This document shows positions 46,031-56,759 of a DNA stretch of 64,000 nucleotides, one piece after another. The DNA lies in assembly GCA_963969595.1 (NCBI GenBank), contig OZ018409.1:20740975-20804974 (forward strand), in the 5' to 3' direction. The DNA is from Neckera pumila. Lineage: Eukaryota; Streptophyta; Bryopsida; Hypnales; Neckeraceae. The position numbers and the translations under genes are program-made. The notes under the pieces were generated by a model. That model ran no database searches, was not told where the DNA came from, and was given only the letters and a program-made list of their open reading frames with translations. Position 1 is the first letter of the stretch. The number at the start of each line of letters is the position of its first letter.

Positions 46031-46161
46031 TTCTATAGCAAAAAACTGCATTTTGAGCCAAAAACATGAAGTGTTTCTTGCAATTACGAAATCGTCAAGT
46101 TGTAACTGTTTTGGCGAGCAGTCAGCCAAGCTGACTGCTCAACTGGGGCCATTTTGAGATT

Positions 46162-46193
46162 GACAAGCCAAGCTTGAAATAGCTTGGCTTGTC
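46162..46193. repeat. Perfect hairpin GACAAGCCAAGC / GCTTGGCTTGTC
   Basis: Twelve-base perfect arms flank an 8-base loop (TTGAAATA). This is the partner of the hairpin at 43241-43272. Confidence 0.8.
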
Positions 46194-46236
46194 AATTTGA
46201 AGCAATCTTCCGAAGGGCTGCTTTTTACTCTAATGG

Positions 46237-48643
46237 TTACTGGAAATGGATGAAGTATGTCAAAGGTATAATGAAAATTAATTTTTGTCTACACTTTAAC
46301 AATGTAACTAGCATGGTTATTTAGTGTTGCATGATTATTGTACAAGGGTTAAGAATGATTTCATTTAGGGATAGGAAGTGAAAGAAAATCTTGCATAAAT
46401 GAAGATTGAATGTCTTGATTCTATATTTCTATTTATGTTACATGGAGTAATTTATTTGATAAAAGAACCTCAAAATCTACATGATCCTTCCTTAGAGATT
46501 AGAGTAAGAGCAAACTTCCATGTTGAGTCAAAATTAGAAAAGAAGTTTTGAGTTTTAGGAGTTCTTTTGCAACCTTTGCCTTAGTGTCAAACTAAAAGCA
46601 ACCAAAGTTTTTAGATCATTTTTTAAAATAGTTTTTTGGTGATCGAAAAGTTGCCTCCTTCTCCTTTCCTTGCATTTTGCAGGCCAACAATTATGATTAT
46701 CGTCTCGCAAACATAGCACACTTCTAAATAAAATTTTAGAATTGATTTTGTCTTTTTTGTAAAGTTTTGCCAACTTTTGTAATTAGAAGTCTCAAGGAGG
46801 ACATTTGGTATAAACATAACAAACCACTTATGTCCAAGTGATTTTTTGACCTCCTATTTATTTTTTAATAAACTATAATTTCAACCTACAATTTTGAGTT
46901 TTATTTTATAATGAATATAGCTTTTTATTGCAAAAAATCCCCAACTCAAATAACATATGAAATGATTTCTAGAATACTTTGGAAAATGAATGGAAAATGG
47001 AATGTTTTTCAATTCAAGTACTTATAGAATACAATTGGATAGCCGTTGCATCAATATTCAAGAAAAATAAACTTTCAATAGAGAGTTGTTTTTAGGCATT
47101 TTGTTTTTCATTTTTTAAACAATTTTTCTTATATAATATACAAAATGAATCAATGAAAGTTATTTTTAGCTCTATAATGTATCTTTTTACTTCAAAAATT
47201 AGTACCTAATTATTATTAATAAATAAATATATCATTCCATAAAATTTATATTTATATTTGTTAATAATAAAAACTTAAACTTTCAAAGTAGGAAAATCTA
47301 TATCCATAAAAATCATAAAAATCTAATTGGAAGGAGAGCTGAATATTGAGACTTAAGACTTCACACTAATGTCCAAAGACCAATGCACTTAAAATTGTCT
47401 ATATGATGGCACTTCTATGAGGGATCCAAAGATTCAAAGAAAGTGGGACTTAGAGACCTAGTTGGATCTAACAAAAATGGATAACCATTTTAGGCTCTAA
47501 ATTCCATCTATTATTTTGTATATAATATGAAAAGAGTAATACTATACCAAACATCTTTGAGGGTTGATATTATCTTGAAATTTGTTTATTGCAAATTGTA
47601 TATAGAAATCGCCTCTCTGAAAATGATTTTTTGACTTTCATATCTATTTTTGGACATATTTTTGTCATATAATAACATAAATGAGATAATTTGGATTTTA
47701 AAGTTGAGACATGTCTATATTAAAAAGCTCCAAATCCGTTATATGATATTTTTTTTATTTTGACATCTCCTTTAATCCAAAAAAGTTGGAATTTGGCTTT
47801 AAGTCTAGACTTGGAGAAATGGGATTGCGGATGTCATGCAAATAGACCCTAAGAAACAAACTTGTGTCTTTAACTACCACTTCTTTTGGTCTGACAATTT
47901 CTTTGGATCAAATTCCAAGTTTTTTGTAAAGAGGTTATTAACAGTCCTAGAAAAATTCAACTCCAGTCATTTTGTAATTTTTTTGCATTCATGTAATATT
48001 TTTTGAATTTTAAAAATGAAACCATTGCCTTCCAATACATACCAAGGGAGGAAGTTTGTCCCTCTTTTTCTTTTTCTATCTCTAAAATAGTCAACACTAG
48101 TGGAAAAGAGGTCTCTAGAGTGGTCTAGGGGCACTAAGCAATATTGTGAAATTAAGATACAATTGTTCAAAAGTGATTTTTTTTTGTATTACAATCTCTT
48201 ATGGTTAAATTCCATTTTGAAAAATGAGGTCTCTTAAACTTTTGAGACTTACATACCATCATATGAGTTTTCAAATTTGAAACAAGATACCTACACATGC
48301 CATTGCACTCCCCTTAAACAAACATCCTTGAAATACAAAGTAGGAATTTTAAATCCCATTAGATGCCTCCAAAAACTCTTCAATTCCTATTGATTGTTGT
48401 TTAAAACTTGTAGCCAGGGAATCTGGATGACACTTGGGTTAGGAACTATCTTACAATTCCAAAGGGGCATATGGGCACTAAGATCATGAAACCATAGTCT
48501 TACATTGTAGCTTGGTATTTCAAGATATCTTCAAGGTTCTCTTTAAGGATTTTACTGAAAGAATGAGAAAGCTATAATGCAGACAAAGGTATTATTTTCA
48601 AGTACTATTTCCATTTTCTAGAAGATGGACTTCAAAGTACTTT
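46237..48643. other. AT-rich gene-free stretch
   Basis: Under 30 percent GC throughout. No open frame with coding character, no inverted termini and no sequence shared with the other repeats in this window was recognised. Confidence 0.4.
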
Positions 48644-49300
48644 CACTAGTCTAAAACAGTGTCCAAATCAACAAAACATCAACACTTTTTTGCCTTGAAG
48701 TGGATACTAAATCGTCCATTTTTACAGTTTTTTGTTGATTTTGGTACACATTAGCAAAATCAACACTTTTTTGTATTGATTTGAATACTGCAACTCTAAA
48801 GTAACAAAAAAATTAATATTCTTTTGTTCATTTTGACTTATAAGAATCTCAAGTAAGTTTTTTCATTTGAAAAATGTTTAAATCACTTGATGGTTAGTAT
48901 CCTATGTACAATTTTTTTTTTCTAAAACTTAATCATTCACAATTCGGTATTTTCTTAAATCAGCAGACTTCAGAGGAAATTTCGGCAGAGAAAAACACTT
49001 TTTTCCTAAAACTTTGAACTAAATTTTTTTTCCTAAATCAAACTAACTTTCATCTCCAAAAATCCATTTGCAATTTCAAGTCTTCAATCAAAAGTTACGA
49101 ATACATTTCAGAGAAGAGTTGAAATGAACTTTTTTTGGACATTTTAAAACACCCTCTCTGAAATGTATTCATAACATACTACAAATACAACAACTACATT
49201 TTGCTTGTTTAAATTTCACAACTCCTATGCAATTTCACACTCAAAATTGGAATATACACAATGACACAATAAGCAAGTATTTTTTAATACAATCATTTAA

Positions 49301-49689
49301 AATTCAGTGTTTTTCAAACTCAGTAGACTTTAGAGGCCATTTAGGCATAGCAAAACAACTTTTTTCAAAAAACTTTCAATTGACAAAAGTTGAAAAATCA
49401 AGTTAGCTTTTATCTTCAAGTTTTGTTTTTGCAATTTCAAGTCTCCAATCAAAGTTATGGACAAAATTCAGAGTAGGGTTGGAATGGACATTTTCTTTAA
49501 CATTTAAAAACATCCTCTTTGAATTTTGTCCATAACTCTTGATTGGAGACTCTAAATTGCAAAAGAATATTTGACAATAAAAACTAACTTGATTTTGCAA
49601 CTTCTTTTATTTGAAAGTTTTTTGAAAAAAGTTGTTTTGCTATGCCTAAATGGTCTTTGAAGTCTACTGAGTTTGAAAAACACTAAATT
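49301..49689. repeat. 389-base palindrome inside the CACTA-like element
   Basis: The outer arms start AGTGTTTTTCAAACTCAGTA on both strands and continue inward through TTTAGGCATAGCAAAACAAC and CAATCAAAGTTATGGACAAA and their complements, meeting near 49497. Arms of about 190 bases agree at roughly 85 percent by eye. Confidence 0.8.
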
Positions 49690-49744
49690 CAACTAGCAAT
49701 AATTAAAAAAATAGAAATGGAACTCATATGTGTACATGTACATA

Positions 49745-49870
49745 GATGCTTGGCGTGTTGATAAAGGCCTTGTATTATAAGCAAGGGATGCAAAGTTTGA
49801 ACCCCGTCAGCACCCCTTATTTAGGTGGTGGCTTCATTTCAAAGTTTAGAACCAACGAACTGTTAGCAAT
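49745..49870 (+). repeat. Possible tRNA-derived SINE fragment
   Basis: The sequence GTTTGAACCCCGTCAGC at about 49795 resembles an RNA polymerase III B box, with TTGGCGTGTTGATAAAGG about 45 bases upstream in the place of an A box. No clean cloverleaf, poly-A tail or target duplication is visible, so this is a weak call. Confidence 0.25.
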
Positions 49871-50483
49871 TATCATACAGTTACTATTATTTCATGGGTG
49901 CGTACGTTAATTTGCAATTTATTGCATCGTTATGATGCACATGATTACTGCAAAGAAATGGCACTATTTTGTATTTTATATTAACTATGTAGCTTTTATA
50001 TGTTAATTACAAGTGTGCAAAAAACACAAATTGTGCACAAAAATTTACATTCTTTATCGTGCATTTTTTGTGCATTGAAGGATACAGAAAATCCATGACA
50101 ACAATGTCATTGGAGTCATTACTAGAATAATGCTTATTAAATGGTATCAATGTTCCAAAAAGTATTGTCAATGTTCAATTGTTGATCACCATTCTAATTT
50201 TTTTTTTAAATTTAACTAAATCTTTGGCATTTTAAATTATACCCATCATTATTGTAGGGCATCAAATTTAAGCTTAAACTAAATCCATCAGTAGGCTACC
50301 AAGAAACTTGATAGCGTAGTGAAAGAATTACTTCATTTTAGTTTGAATTGATTCCATGAGTAGGCCACCTAAAAACTTAGTAACATAGTGATGGGATCTC
50401 TTTATTGGCAGTTGGTGAGAGTTGAGGGTGGAGAGGTTCTCTTTATACTATAATCCAATCTATACACACTCCATTATAAGATA

Positions 50484-50682
50484 ATGGGGTGTTTTAAGTG
50501 AGTTTTTAAGTATAGTCCTAGACATAAGATTTTAAATAATGACCTTTAAGGCAAATTTTAACAAAATTTTACTAGAAATACTTGTGTTTCTAGTAAAATT
50601 TTGTTGAAAATTGCTTCAAAGGTCATTGCTTAAAACCTTATGTCTAGGACTATACTTAAAAACTCACTTAAAATACCCCATT
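50484..50682. repeat. 199-base foldback with 90 percent matching arms
   Basis: The two arms (50484-50579 and 50587-50682) are inverted copies with roughly nine in ten positions matching and a loop of about 8 bases (TACTTGTG). They share phrases such as AAGTATAGTCCTAGACATAA and AACAAAATTTTACTAGAAA. The structure is as long and regular as a young miRNA-type precursor or a foldback MITE. Confidence 0.85.
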
Positions 50683-50791
50683 CTCTTGAAGTGCTCAAAA
50701 GATATGGGATAACTTGATGATGAGAGCTTCAATTCTCACAGTCAAGTTATTTTGAAAATGTATAAATCGAGTTCAAAGTAAAAATTTAGAC

Positions 50792-51110
50792 CTTAGTTTG
50801 GCATAGTAGAGTACCTTTTTTTTATAATACTTTAAATTAGTCAAAGTTGGTAAATCAATCTAGCTTTCATATCCAAAAATCCGTTTGAGATTTTATACCT
50901 CCAATCAAAAGTTATAAACAAATTTCAAAGGCAGTGTTTGAAAATGTCAAAAAAATGTTCCTTCCAAGCTGTCTCTAAACTTTGTCCACAACTTTTGATT
51001 GGAGATTCTAAATCTAAAACGGATTTTTAAAGATGAAAGCTAGACTCATTTACCAACTTTTTTAGTTCAAAGTTTTTGAAAAAGGTTATTTGACTATGCC
51101 TAAATGAAGT
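50792..51110. repeat. 319-base palindrome related to the one at 49301
   Basis: The arms share GTTGGTAAAT, CTAGCTTTCAT and AAAAATCCGTTT with their complements and centre near 50950. The sequence is a diverged relative of the 49301-49689 palindrome (common phrase CCAATCAAAAGTTATAAACA), so one foldback unit was duplicated within the element. Confidence 0.7.
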
Positions 51111-51950
51111 TTGAATTTATACTTTGAACACAATTCCTGCTTTTCAATTGACTTAGTATTGAAATTGTGAAAAATAAAAAAATGCAATTTTAGTATAATA
51201 ACTAGCACGGACATGATGTTGTGTGATTATTGCACTAACTTTATATGTCTTAAAAAAGCACTAATGCTACATGAAGTTAGTCGCCCATCACTAAACCATT
51301 GAAGTCATACATATTTCGTCATGCATAGTTATTGTGCAACTTTAGCACTTCAAACTCAAATATGAATGACATGCCTCAACTGCATGGTATTAATGGATGT
51401 CATAATTGTGTTGTAACAATGTTTCTAAATGAATGAATGTACCACAAAAGCAGTGCTCGACGACAATCGTACGATTATTATTGACAATTCATGACAGAAG
51501 AACTTTGTGATGTTGCCTAGTTGGCAGCTCTCTATTGCTTTGATCAGCCTAGGGGCGGCTTGTCTAGGCGGAGACGTGGTACTTTTGTGATGACATGGCA
51601 CTTGCCACATGTCAATTTCTGTATGGTCAAATTTCCTTTAAGTTTTTATTTGTTTTTCATTCTTAAATTGACCAAATAAACAAGAAAATCAACTCTTTTT
51701 TGTTCACAAGTGCCCAAATCAACGCGTCCAAATCAACAAAAAAGATCAACACTTTTGTGTTAAATATTTGTTGACTTGGTTACTATTTTTCTACTAGTGT
51801 TTGGAGTTAAAAGTCTATTTATTTAAGGTCTTATGTCATATCTTTGTAATTGCTTATCTCTATTAGAAAGGAGACTCTAGATTGGTCTGCAGATTGGTAA
51901 AAGAATCTAGTAGAACTGAAACACTCATGTTGAAAGGTGGTCTCCATAAG

Positions 51951-52252
51951 CATTAGAAGAGATTTGAGGCCTCTAAGAGACCGCGAGTAATCCTGCGTTC
52001 CCAAACTGTAGAACGCAGGATAACTGCTAGTTGATGTGGCCGAGAGAGTGCCACGTCATTTTCAAAAAAATAAAAAGTAAAAAATAATTTTTTTTTGGTC
52101 TAAAATGATATTTGGGAGGATTTTTTTTTTTTTTTTTTTTAATTTTTTGAAAAAAGAAAGTTCTAATAGCCCATATCAGCTATTCACAGATTTGGCCAGA
52201 TTAGGAGATGGGCCTGAAACGGCCCTCCAATGCCCTCAAATCTCCCCTAGTG
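51951..52252. mobile_element. CATTAG-ended MITE, copy 5
   Basis: A 302-bp copy: left end CATTAGAAGAGATTTGAGGC, right end the complement of CACTAGGGGAGATTTGAGGG. It retains GTTGATGTGGCC, a homopolymer A/T centre and GATGGGCCTGAAACGGCC. It lies 150 bases right of the CACTA-like element. Confidence 0.75.
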
Positions 52253-53156
52253 TTTAAAAATAGATCTACTTAAATGCTCAACCTTGAGGATTTACTTGAA
52301 AATAAATGTAAAAATCTGCCCTTTATATTGCAATTTATGAACTTTTCAGTTATTGACCTCTCATCTCTAATTCAAGGGAGGCAATTCCAAATATAAATCA
52401 AAATGTTTCAAACTTTAATTGTTTGTAAAAAATAAAAAAATTTTGTGTTTTTTTTAGGTTGAAAAATTTGGATGAATTTATAGGCTTGGTTCATACTGGT
52501 CATCTCAATATGCGTAGAACTTATAGAATTGTGATTCACCATCTAGGCCCATGAGGCTTAGATAGTTCATAGTTGAGCTACCCCCAATTGACATTTCATT
52601 CACCCCATTTTTTTAGACTATAGTTGACCTTCTTCTTGTATATAATTATCTAGATTCCTCTCCTTTGCTTTGTAAGACTAGTCCATGTTGGTGATTAAGA
52701 AATTATAATTGAAGTTACAATCAAAAGTACAAAGATTTTCAACATTATTTTTTGCATCATTTGTGGCATTGTTTTCAAATCCTTTGAGTTTTAAAGTTAC
52801 AAGATTTTCAAAAACATATAGTCACATATATCTACTTTCTAAATTTTACTTCTATTGCATTACCGTAGTATTGAGACACAATAGGGGTCATCACACCTTC
52901 TTCTCCCCATTTTCAATCTTCAAAGAATGAGGATATAGTATTCTCTCCTTGAATTGCGGAGAATCTATTCTTTGAAGATTGAGAATTTTTTTTCCAACAA
53001 CGCTAGTATGTGAGTGCATAGATGTAAGCCTCTAAGCCTTGAACCTTGTTGTAGGTAGATATCTACATTCATTAAAGGTGTTTATAATATGCGTATCTAT
53101 TATATAGGTGCACATATAATCATGAAAGTCTCTACAACATAAGTACCTATACCATA
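52253..53156. other. AT-rich gene-free stretch
   Basis: No gene was seen. A short inverted pair, TTCAATCTTCAAAGAATGAG near 52911 and TCTTTGAAGATTGAGAA near 52969, could form a small hairpin. Confidence 0.4.
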
Positions 53157-53391
53157 TACTATAAGAAATCTATATTTTATATGACGCTTTATAATTTTAG
53201 CAAATGGATTTTAGGTGATGGCAAATAGAACAATCTGTGTTTTTATGTCAATAATAACGTCCAATATAACATTCAGATGTTACTTTGGATGTTGTTGTTG
53301 ACATAAAAATACAAATGTTCTATTCGACGTCACTTAAAATTCTTCTACTAAAATTATAAAATATCACATAAAATACAAATTTCTTATAGTG
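53157..53391. mobile_element. Palindromic CACTA-type MITE
   Basis: A 235-bp element that is one inverted repeat over almost its whole length. Its ends (TACTATAAGAAATC and the complement of CACTATAAGAAATTTG) are close to the plant CACTA terminus CACTACAAGAAA. ATA flanks both sides (53154-53156 and 53392-53394), a 3-bp target duplication. There is no coding capacity. Confidence 0.85.
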
Positions 53392-56043
53392 ATAGACACC
53401 TGTAATCATGGAAGATGCCTATGAAATAGACTCCTAGACTCATAGGCTCATAGATTCTAAGTTCACATGTTAGAACTCCCTATTTTTTCCTTCTTGTCTG
53501 AAGCTAAAGAATGGGCATGAAGATTGAAAATTGGTATCCATTCTCATTCTTCACATGGTAAAAAATGGAGTCACACCTTCTTCGTGGAGAAGGGCTCCTA
53601 TTGACTCCATATTTCACTAAAAGTTTCAATTTGGGAGAAGGTGTGACAACCAGCCCTTTTTTTTGGACATCATAGGGTTAGATTGCACCATTTCAAAATA
53701 AATGTCTACTTTTTGCCAAATAAAAGTAATCTTTTTTTTGCCAAAAGTTTTCCATTTCTCTCAAAGGTGTGGATGAAGTCGCCAAATTTGGATGAAAAAG
53801 TGCATAAATATGATTGAATAGTATTTTTTGGTCCAAAAGTTGGATGAATGTAAAAATACAATGCTTCACAAAATTTTATGTGATCACCATCCTGCCACTT
53901 TCTCAAAAAGTAAATAAAAACGGTTGGTGACAAGCGCTAATGCTAAGAGAGAAGATGTATCACCGGGTCCGTGGATGCAAAAGTACACGTGTGTCTTGCA
54001 ATTGCCGCCCTCGTTCACCTTCCTAATACAAATAAGAATTTGAGGCAAAGGAACCTTAGTTTGTCAATCACAGACTCATATGGTTGCTGTTGCGTGACCA
54101 AAGTATCTCCGGAATCTCTCAAAAAGTAACAGAATTTCGAAGATTCTATTTTACATTCTGCCTCGACCTACCATGGTATTGAACTATTTCCGTGTACACA
54201 AACCATTTTCTATATATGCCTTGTCATCAGTGTTGAAGGTGTACGTTTGCTGAAGAAACACTCCACGACGATTGATGGTTCACAGCCCTTGTGACCAATT
54301 TATTGGAAGCATTAATTTTATACTTGCGATGGCTGTTTTATGATCGAGAATTGGTGGAGAAAAGCGACGTATCGTGTCTGTTAGATTCTAGTACAAGTAA
54401 TCGGACTGGCTTCTCCATTCGAGCAAAGAAACTGAAACTAGCTTGATCGATCGATCGATCGACTGTTGAATGATGAGAATGCGTGTTGGATTTGTGAGAA
54501 TCAAAGCAACTGAAACTTGAATTGGATGGCTTGCCGTAAAGCCGACTGTTGATGAGAATGCGTACGTGTTGGATTTGTGAGAATCGAAGCAAGAAAAACA
54601 GTGCAACGACAAGAAGCTTCGATCACCCAGGTCACAAATTCAAGTAGAGTTGGCGGGGCATGCATGAGGTTTGAAACTTTTCTATTGGTTACACATGTTT
54701 CTTTTGGACTGACTTGGATGCTAAGTTGCTTGAAACAGTGTGACTGGTTTTTGTGTGCAAATATTACTCAACTGAATAACAAAAGTGAACAGAAATTCTG
54801 TAATGGGACGAATTACATGCCAGTGACTGAGATTCATTGCTAGTGTAGGCCGACGTATTGATCGAGGAAGAAGAAGAGGAACCTTGGCCGTAAGATCACT
54901 GGGATTGAAGAGTCTGTTGAGTAGTGTACCTCTACTAAAACACTAAAATCTAGACTTTGCAAATAAACAATTATTGCAATGTACCCCAACTTTTGGTTGA
55001 GTTAGGACACAACACTCTTAAGATCGGTTATAAAAGCTACTACATTGTCTATCAACTAGATTTGGCATTTACCAACATTGCAATTATGAATATTTCTTAT
55101 CAAATTGATTTGCTAACATTCCTCTCCAACAACCATGCTAAAACCAAATAAAATTCATAAACGTTGTAATGATATGAGGGATCATTACAAAAATGACTAG
55201 TATCGGTTATTTGTCATAGAAGGAGTGTTGGAGCTTTCATTCGCAATAACTTTTGAAGCATGATTCATCTAGACTCAAATTTTTTTATTAGAGATGGCTG
55301 CACTGAATATTATCATATCTTTTATTTTTCAAAAAATCTAAAAAATCATTTTATATTTCAAAATGAATTAAAGTAATACGTCATTTTTAGAATTTTCAAG
55401 GATTTTAGTACTAGTATGGAGTATCCAAATTTAACGATCTAGAGTTTAAATTTTGGTGGTCTATTCCCACAAAATAGGTGCTTTGACTAGTTTCTATTGA
55501 AAAGCATGTAAAAGTATATTATTTTGTATCCTCCATGTTCATGCAAATAGAATTTTTTGTGAACACATTTCTGAACAATGAAGATCGTTTCAAGATCATT
55601 TTTTAAGTGAAATCTCTTCACCATAATGTCCTCTTAAATGGACAATTTTTGTTTCTTTATAAATTATTTTTCCTATTTTTCACAAATAAAAAAGTCAAAG
55701 TATTTATTTTCTTCAAAATTTCAGCTCATTCTATTTTGTGAATAACTTTTGACCTAGATATTTTTAGTTATGAAATTTTGATGATATTTTATTTTATTTA
55801 TTATTCTAATTATTCTTATTTTATTTTGTTTTTAAAAATTTGTTTCCAAAAGGTCATAGTACTGGGAGTACTAGCCAAAAACAAGCCAAAGTCTTTCTTG
55901 CAACCACCCTAAGACATTCTATAAAGAAATCTTATATAGTAGCTTATCTAAGATATTGTTTGGTGTTCATTCCCTCTCACATTGTTGAATCCTCTAAGGT
56001 TCATATATAATTGCTTAGACCTTGAAGGTTTATAATCCTTTAA
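53392..56043. other. Spacer with a short GC-richer segment and tandem repeats
   Basis: Positions 53935-54900 are less AT-rich than the surroundings but contain no gene that I can support. A GATC tandem repeat (five units) lies at about 54444-54463. A segment beginning ACTGTTGA and including GTTGGATTTGTGAGAATC is repeated at about 54461-54520 and 54543-54595. The rest, 54900-56043, is AT-rich without features. Confidence 0.45.
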
Positions 56044-56686
56044 CTCCAAAATGACCCTGGAATTTCTTGAGCTTCTAGGAATGTGCTCTAAATTGAACCT
56101 AAAGCCAATTTTTTTATAAGTTGTATCAATTCTTTTTGAATTGTAACCGTATAAAATCAAACTAGACATGTTAGAGATCACATTAGAAAAGAAAATATAA
56201 CAATATATCTTATAGATTGAAAATTTATAATGTTTGATCATAAGGGTGTTAAAACTATGAAAGTAATTTGAAGTCTTTTAATCCTCTTTTCACATGTCAA
56301 ATCTAAAAATTTGGTCACCAAAAAAATATGAGGTTAAAGGGCCTAACATGCATAACCCCAATCAATTTATGAGTTCTCAAAATCTACTCTAGAATTTTTT
56401 TAATTAATTTGTAATGTGATTTTTTCTCAAAGATCTAGAGTATTTGAGGCTCATTCCCAAGAGCCCTCAATACTACAGAAAGTCAAGATTGCAATGGACA
56501 ACCATGCACAAAATCTTAAATAGAAAATTCATAATCAATCATTTTCAAAATCAGATTTTTGAAGCTAAAACTAAACTTCAAAAAGAGTTTTTCAAAAATA
56601 TAAACTATTAAAGATAATAATTTGGTAAAATTTTATTTAACTTAAAAAATTGGCCAAGGACACACTGTCCTTGGGTCATTTTGGGA
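56044..56686. mobile_element. TTAA-flanked element C
   Basis: A 643-bp relative of elements A and B: left end CTCCAAAATGACCC after TTAA (56040-56043), right end GGGTCATTTTGGGA before TTAA. Internal agreement with A is high, for example TAAGTTGTATCAATTCTTTT and AACTAGACATGTTAGAGATC. Both termini carry matching changes from the CCCCTAAATG form, so the ends stay complementary. Confidence 0.75.
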
Positions 56687-56759
56687 TTAATGTTGATAAG
56701 ATCCAAATGATATTAGTCCAATTGTGGAACGTAACTTGAGAGGTTAAGGGAGTTATTCA

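Larger units (their letters stand above)
45072..46236. mobile_element. Non-autonomous element with a conserved internal hairpin, copy 2
   Basis: The left end CATTAGAGAAAATTTCAGGC and the right end (complement of CCATTAGAGTAAAAAGC) are loosely inverted. The body shares TTTCTATTATGATAGTGGC, CCAAATTCGTGAGTAAG and the GACTGCTC motifs with the copy at 42846-43316. It ends shortly after the perfect hairpin at 46162-46193. No transposase frame. Confidence 0.5.
48644..51799. mobile_element. CACTA-like non-autonomous element, 3156 bp
   Basis: The left end begins CACTAGTCTAAAACAG and the right end is the complement of CACTAGTAGAAAAATAG; both continue into a CAA(A/G)TCAACA block. TTT flanks both sides (48641-48643 and 51800-51802), a 3-bp duplication as expected for the CACTA (En/Spm) superfamily. 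No transposase was seen. The interior is made largely of long inverted repeats (49301-49689, 50484-50682, 50792-51110). Confidence 0.65.

Noticed and set aside
49745..49870. tRNA gene suggested by a B-box-like GTTTGAACCCC
   Set aside because: No acceptor stem or anticodon arm can be drawn; at most it is a SINE relic.
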